Positions 60,053-64,000 of a stretch of 64,000 nt of DNA are shown here, piece after piece. Source of the stretch: Lentinula raphanica (Eukaryota; Basidiomycota; Agaricomycetes; Agaricales; Omphalotaceae). Location of the stretch: assembly GCA_027919835.1 (NCBI GenBank), contig JANVFP010000032.1, positions 186,001 through 250,000 on the forward strand, written 5' to 3'. The notes below the pieces were generated by a model. The model was not told the DNA's origin. It saw nothing but the letters and a program-made list of their open reading frames with translations, and ran no database searches. Each line of letters opens with the position of its first letter. Positions within the stretch are counted from its first letter, which is position 1. The position numbers and the translations under genes are program-made.

Positions 60053-60561
60053 TTGTTCAACGACTAGAAATCCCCGGAACCGTACACATGGAGTATCTTT
60101 ATCATCATTTATCGCGATTTTCAACAATTAGGCGAGGGAAAGGACGGGAGGGTTAGAGAAAGCTTGACCTTTGCTCAATGACACAACGCATATACTCAGA
60201 TATTCCATACACATGCTGTCACCTATCTTTCATATCTGAACTCTTGAGCTCGTCATGGCTGATAAGGTATTGCGTGATTCTTTGTAGCTCGATCTCTGTT
60301 CAATAACAGTATATCTCTCAGGTTCAGCTATGATACTGCGCACGGAAAGAGGTTCGAATATGTACATACCACTGAAATTCTCTCAATGACGCTCACATCG
60401 CCGAGCTTTATCTTCCTGGGAATTCATGATCAACTGATCCTTCCTTTCCAAAAAATCATCTCCGCCTTTGTAATGGGAGTTCTCAACGACTCTGAGCAAC
60501 AACTGAGCAAGAGAAAGAGCATATGCAATAGAAAATGAGCATTATACATATATACATATGA
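60053..60561. other. Convergent intergenic region (MET14 / eIF3c)
   Basis: No gene seen; it holds the 3'UTRs of both convergent genes. Confidence 0.45.
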
Positions 60562-63519
60562 CTAGCCAGCGCGTTGAGAGGTATGTCCCATTTGATTCCC
60601 AAGCCCTTGAGCAAATCTAGCACCACGGCCCCGCGCACCACCTACAAGATTTGTGAGAATTTCGGTCAGAGGGCGAGTCAAAATGTAAACCTTACCTCTT
60701 GAGCCACCACGGGTCCGGTCACCGCGTCCTCTTCGTTCTTGTACTTGTTCACCCCGTTTTTCACCCGTCTTTCCATCAGCCCTGTCTCCCCAACCGCCAG
60801 AAGTGCCCAACTTGGTATCAAGAGCCTTTTCGTTTTGCTCGGCCATCGCGCTCACCTTCTCAGCGATGATCAAGGCGAGCTGTTGTTGACGGGTGACCTC
60901 CATTCGATGGAAGACGATGCAGCCGCTTGATTGGTCGAGCGAGGCAGCGAGTTCTTCGCTCCAGATCATCTTGGAGACGATGGAGGTGACAGAGCGAAGG
61001 GGAAGAGAAAATGTTTGTGCTAAGAGTGACAAGGAAAGTGTGTTGTAGTGGGGAGCATAGGTGAAGAGATATGTACGCAGGCCTTGTTCTTGTATCCGTC
61101 TGTAATGTGTACGAACGATGATGAGTGAACGGCAAGAGTAGAGCAATTGAGAAAACTAACTTGGCCAGCATCTCCTTTACAGACGCAGCTTCAGGCATGA
61201 GACTCCAGATTTTGATACTTTGGACCAAATCCCGACATCTCTCCCATTCACCATCTTGAAGAGCCTTACTTGCCTGCATAATATGGTCACGGGTACTTTC
61301 TGGAGGACCCGTGAACACTTGGCGATCGGCAAAGTCCAACAAACGTCGAAAAGGCTTTGAGATTGCCTTCCGCTTCAACTCCTCAGAGTCGATACTAGCC
61401 AAGAGGGGTATCTCTACGAGCATACTAGAAACCAAGAACGCGGCTTCGAGTAGTTCGGTGTTAATGTGCATGTGGAAAGGCAACTGGCGCTGCTTCTCAG
61501 CTTTTTCCTGCTCAGGAGTGAGGACCTGATATCGTTGCTGGTGTACACCCTGGGCCAACAATTCCTTCACTCGCTGGGTAGTGAAGATATCCAGCAAAGT
61601 CGATTGTGCTTCCTTGATCATGCCAGATCGGAAGGCGCTTAAGCCGAGCTGTACAACTGTACGGTTGTACAAGATCTGAGTGGCAACATCGGCAGAGTGA
61701 ATAGACTCTTGCAGATGTGACATGAGCAGCATGTCTCGAGCAGTGTGGAAATCATTGATAAGGGCATAATGATAAATGTGGCTCAGCATCGCACGAGTAC
61801 GGTGTAGGGAGTTGCCGGTTCTGTAGAGGTGAACACACAAAGAGTGGATTAGGCCAGTGGTCGATCCTTTTGAGGCGAGGGTTATGGAGGGTTTGATGTC
61901 TGCTGATTCTGTGGATGATTCAAGGGCCTGAACGACGGCGTCGGGCTACAAAGAACCAGTCAGGAATGCGAAACAAGGATAGGTATCAAAAGTTGACCTT
62001 TGAATAAATGTGTTCGAGTCGTCGCATGACGACCCGGCTTAGAGGATCGTCCTGTTTAGTCTGCTCGTAGAACGCTTGCGCTCGACAAACTGTAGAGTAC
62101 AATGTCTTTTCGTCTTTCAGTCTGTCCACGTATTCAGTTCCATGAGGGTCGATATTTTGCAAGCTCTTGGTAAACTCATCGTCCAGGCGGTCGATGAAAC
62201 TGATGATACTTCCTCTGATACGCACAATCCCATCTTTCTCAGTCGCAGGTGATCGTTCCACGAGTTCGTCATAATCTTCCGTGAGTTCCTGTACGATGTA
62301 GGCAGGATTTGAAGCCACGACAGCCACGAGCTGATCAACTTCGTTTTGTGCAGATATCCAAAGCTCGGTAGGCATGTAGGAGGACGCGGATGAGTTGTAA
62401 TCGAAACGAGATGAGATCAAGGCAAGGAGGACTCTGATGCGTTGGTAGGTGGTGGTTGCGAGCTCAAGGAGTTTTTCTAGGATCCGTATTTGTTCACCGC
62501 GGTCGGTGTTCTATGTATGTAATCAGTGAAGCTAGATGTCGAGGCGAAAAGAGATCCACCTTCTTTCCTCTGGCCTCTTGAACAGATTTGAGGCTTTTGA
62601 AGATGCCCTCGGCTGTCAACGCCACGGATCTTCCTCCCCTTCCAACAGGTCTGAAATCTTCATTACCGTCTACATCTATTGCATCTCCGTTGGTAGTTCT
62701 GGCCGCCCCAGTTGTTGGGGCATCCCGTGTGATTAAAGCTGTGTATTCACGTTCGAACTTTTCTGGATCCTGGAAATTAAAATATATCACGATGAGCGTT
62801 CAAATTTCTCTGAGGACGTTTTGGACTCACTGCCTGATACTTGACAATATCTTCCGCGTGTTCCCTGAATGCCTTGCGAACTTTTTGCTTCATAGAATTC
62901 AACGCTTTCGCATTCGTGGCGTTCATTTTCTTTTTGGCCTCCTTCTCCTTGGCAATAGCGCTCGCCACGGAGGTCTCCAAGCTGATTAGAGTTTTGAGGT
63001 AGAACGGAGGGATTGGCTCGGAAACATTGTGTTGTCTTTGAATCATTCGAGCGAGTTTGTCGAACTCTACACGGCAATTTTGATCATTGTGAATTTCAGG
63101 ATGTATGGCACGAGTATATACCAACCGTTTGAGATCGACACCCAGTCGTTGATCTTTAAACCATTCTCTATGGCCTTCCCAGTGCCTTCCATCTCCGCTA
63201 ACCGTCTTTCCTGCGCACTAATAATCCGAATACCCTGCCTGTCTTCTTCTTCCGATTCTGATTCCTCTGAATCACTCCTCAGCGGAAGCCCAGTTTTTTT
63301 CGGCTTGGGAATATCGCTATCGCTGTCGCTGTCTTCATCTTCATCTGAATCTGAATCGCTCGAGTCTGAATCAGAGCCCGCTGTTCGCAAGAAGCGGGAC
63401 ATGGCTGGTTTTGAACCCGAAGGTTTTGCCTGAGGAGCCTCGTCGCCGGAGGACATGAGCTCCTCAGACTCATCAGAGTCAGAATCGGAGTCGCCAGCTT
63501 GCTTGAAGAATCTAGACAT
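60562..63519 (-). CDS. NIP1: Translation initiation factor eIF3 subunit c
   Basis: Multi-exon minus-strand gene. It starts MSRFFKQAGDSDSDSDESEE with repeated acidic Ser/Asp tracts, the hallmark eIF3c N-terminus. Further blocks: RIISAQERRLAEMEGTGKAI, HNVSEPIPPFYLKTLISLET, SALINDFHTARDMLLMSHLQ-type sequence around 61700-61800, and the PCI-region end MILWSEELAASLDQSSGCIV, then FHRMEVTRQQQLALIIAEKV. The C-terminus is RG-rich (GRGDRTRGGSRG, then GARGRGARFAQG) and stops at 60562. eIF3c scaffolds eIF1, eIF5 and the 40S subunit during start-codon selection. Length of about 850 residues fits the family. Confidence 0.92.
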
Positions 63520-63764
63520 ATTGTAGAGAGGAGGTTGCTCGAATTTGCCTTTCGACGATGGATGTAAAAAAAATTAAGGTTACAGGCGTTACCACACATG
63601 TACAAACAACCTGAGCCGAAAATTGCCGTAGCTGTCAGTATGTACTATAATTTGCTCAATCTCAGCTCAACGTTCAGCGCTCAGCATGCGATAATTAGAA
63701 TGGAATCGTTTCTGCTCATAAGAATACACTGTGATTGATCAAAACATAGTTACTGTAATAAAGT
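63520..63764. other. eIF3c promoter / spacer
   Basis: No coding sequence. AT-rich with an A-run near 63570. Upstream region of eIF3c, downstream of the small membrane protein. Confidence 0.4.
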
Positions 63765-63980
63765 TTAACGATGCGCTGCACGGTATCGCTCTGCAATAGC
63801 TCCTTCACCACCCCAAAGCGTCAACAGACCAACGGAAACTGCAGACACGATCCGTCTATCCCACGTAGGTTTGTCCCAATGAATGTAAGAAAAATACCCA
63901 ACAGTACCCAATACGGCAGCATTCACTGCAAGTAATGGAGTCAATTTCTGAACAGCGGCGCCAAGGTAAACTGGCAACAT
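63765..63980 (-). CDS. Small membrane protein (possibly mitochondrial), may extend past the window
   Basis: 71 residues from the ATG at 63980: MLPVYLGAAVQKLTPLLAVN, a hydrophobic stretch AAVLGTVGYFSYIHW, DKPTWDRRIVSAVSVGLLTL and a basic end. One or two transmembrane helices with a charged loop. The frame is open to the window end, so exons upstream may exist. I do not recognise the family. Confidence 0.45.
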   Translation of the reverse strand: MLPVYLGAAVQKLTPLLAVNAAVLGTVGYFSYIHWDKPTWDRRIVSAVSVGLLTLWGGEGAIAERYRAAHR

Positions 63981-64000
63981 ACCTAGGCCAAGCAACCCAC

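Noticed and set aside
1..64000. tRNA or rRNA genes
   Set aside because: I saw no cloverleaf or rRNA-like sequence by eye. A covariance search would be needed to exclude them.

Overview
The window is nuclear DNA from a filamentous basidiomycete, most likely an agaricomycete. Genes are dense and split by many short (about 45-75 nt) GT-AG introns. The set includes a class IV chitin synthase, a fungal DUF3684 GHKL-ATPase protein, Ski3, an eIF3c with an acidic serine-rich N-terminus, a LETM1-like protein and a formate/nitrite transporter. I cannot name the species. Coding coordinates below are gene spans; exon limits were worked out by eye from splice signals, reading frame and family conservation.

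Layout. (1) 0-13.3 kb holds conserved genes on +: DUF3684/sacsin-like ATPase, nucleotide-sugar transporter, chitin synthase. (2) 14.1-35.4 kb is an accessory island. It starts with a small secreted protein (SSP1, -) and continues with a tandemly duplicated unit. Each unit carries a minus-strand secreted-protein gene built almost wholly from microexons: MEG1 (17201-18749, 12 exons) and MEG2 (30339-34409, 42 exons). A roughly 9-kb Ty3-type LTR retrotransposon with 402-bp LTRs and TSD ACCGT (20249-29264) sits inside the second unit. That retrotransposon is itself interrupted by a 571-bp hAT-like element carrying telomere-like repeats. A foldback MITE (19793-19998) lies at the unit boundary. (3) 35.7-43.1 kb holds conserved genes: formate/nitrite transporter (-), F-box/LRR-like protein (+), dual-specificity phosphatase (+). 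(4) 43.8-52.5 kb holds three further SSP paralogues (+) with a shared promoter/5'UTR block, a hAT insertion with a perfect 8-bp TSD, and a cystathionine gamma-synthase with an apparent frameshift. (5) 52.8-64 kb holds housekeeping genes: SKI3 (+), LETM1-like (-), APS kinase MET14 (+), eIF3c NIP1 (-) and a small membrane protein (-) at the window edge.

The main discovery candidate is the MEG pair. In both genes the first exon encodes a signal peptide and a long last exon encodes a conserved C-terminal module. Between them lie 10 (MEG1) or 40 (MEG2) internal exons, nearly all 6-63 nt. Every one is a multiple of three and in phase 0, so exons can be gained, lost or skipped without breaking the frame. 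MEG2 includes a tandem array of eight 27-nt exons with near-identical 50-52-nt introns, and a seven-exon higher-order duplication. This architecture resembles schistosome micro-exon genes and aphid bicycle genes. I know of no basidiomycete example, but I could not search. The two units have nearly identical flanks while the gene bodies differ much more.

The neighbourhood reads as a fast-evolving secreted-protein (effector-like) island, with four SSPs and two MEGs, amplified by tandem duplication and bombarded by transposons between stretches of conserved core genes. Methionine/sulfur metabolism is represented twice (cystathionine gamma-synthase, APS kinase), probably by chance.
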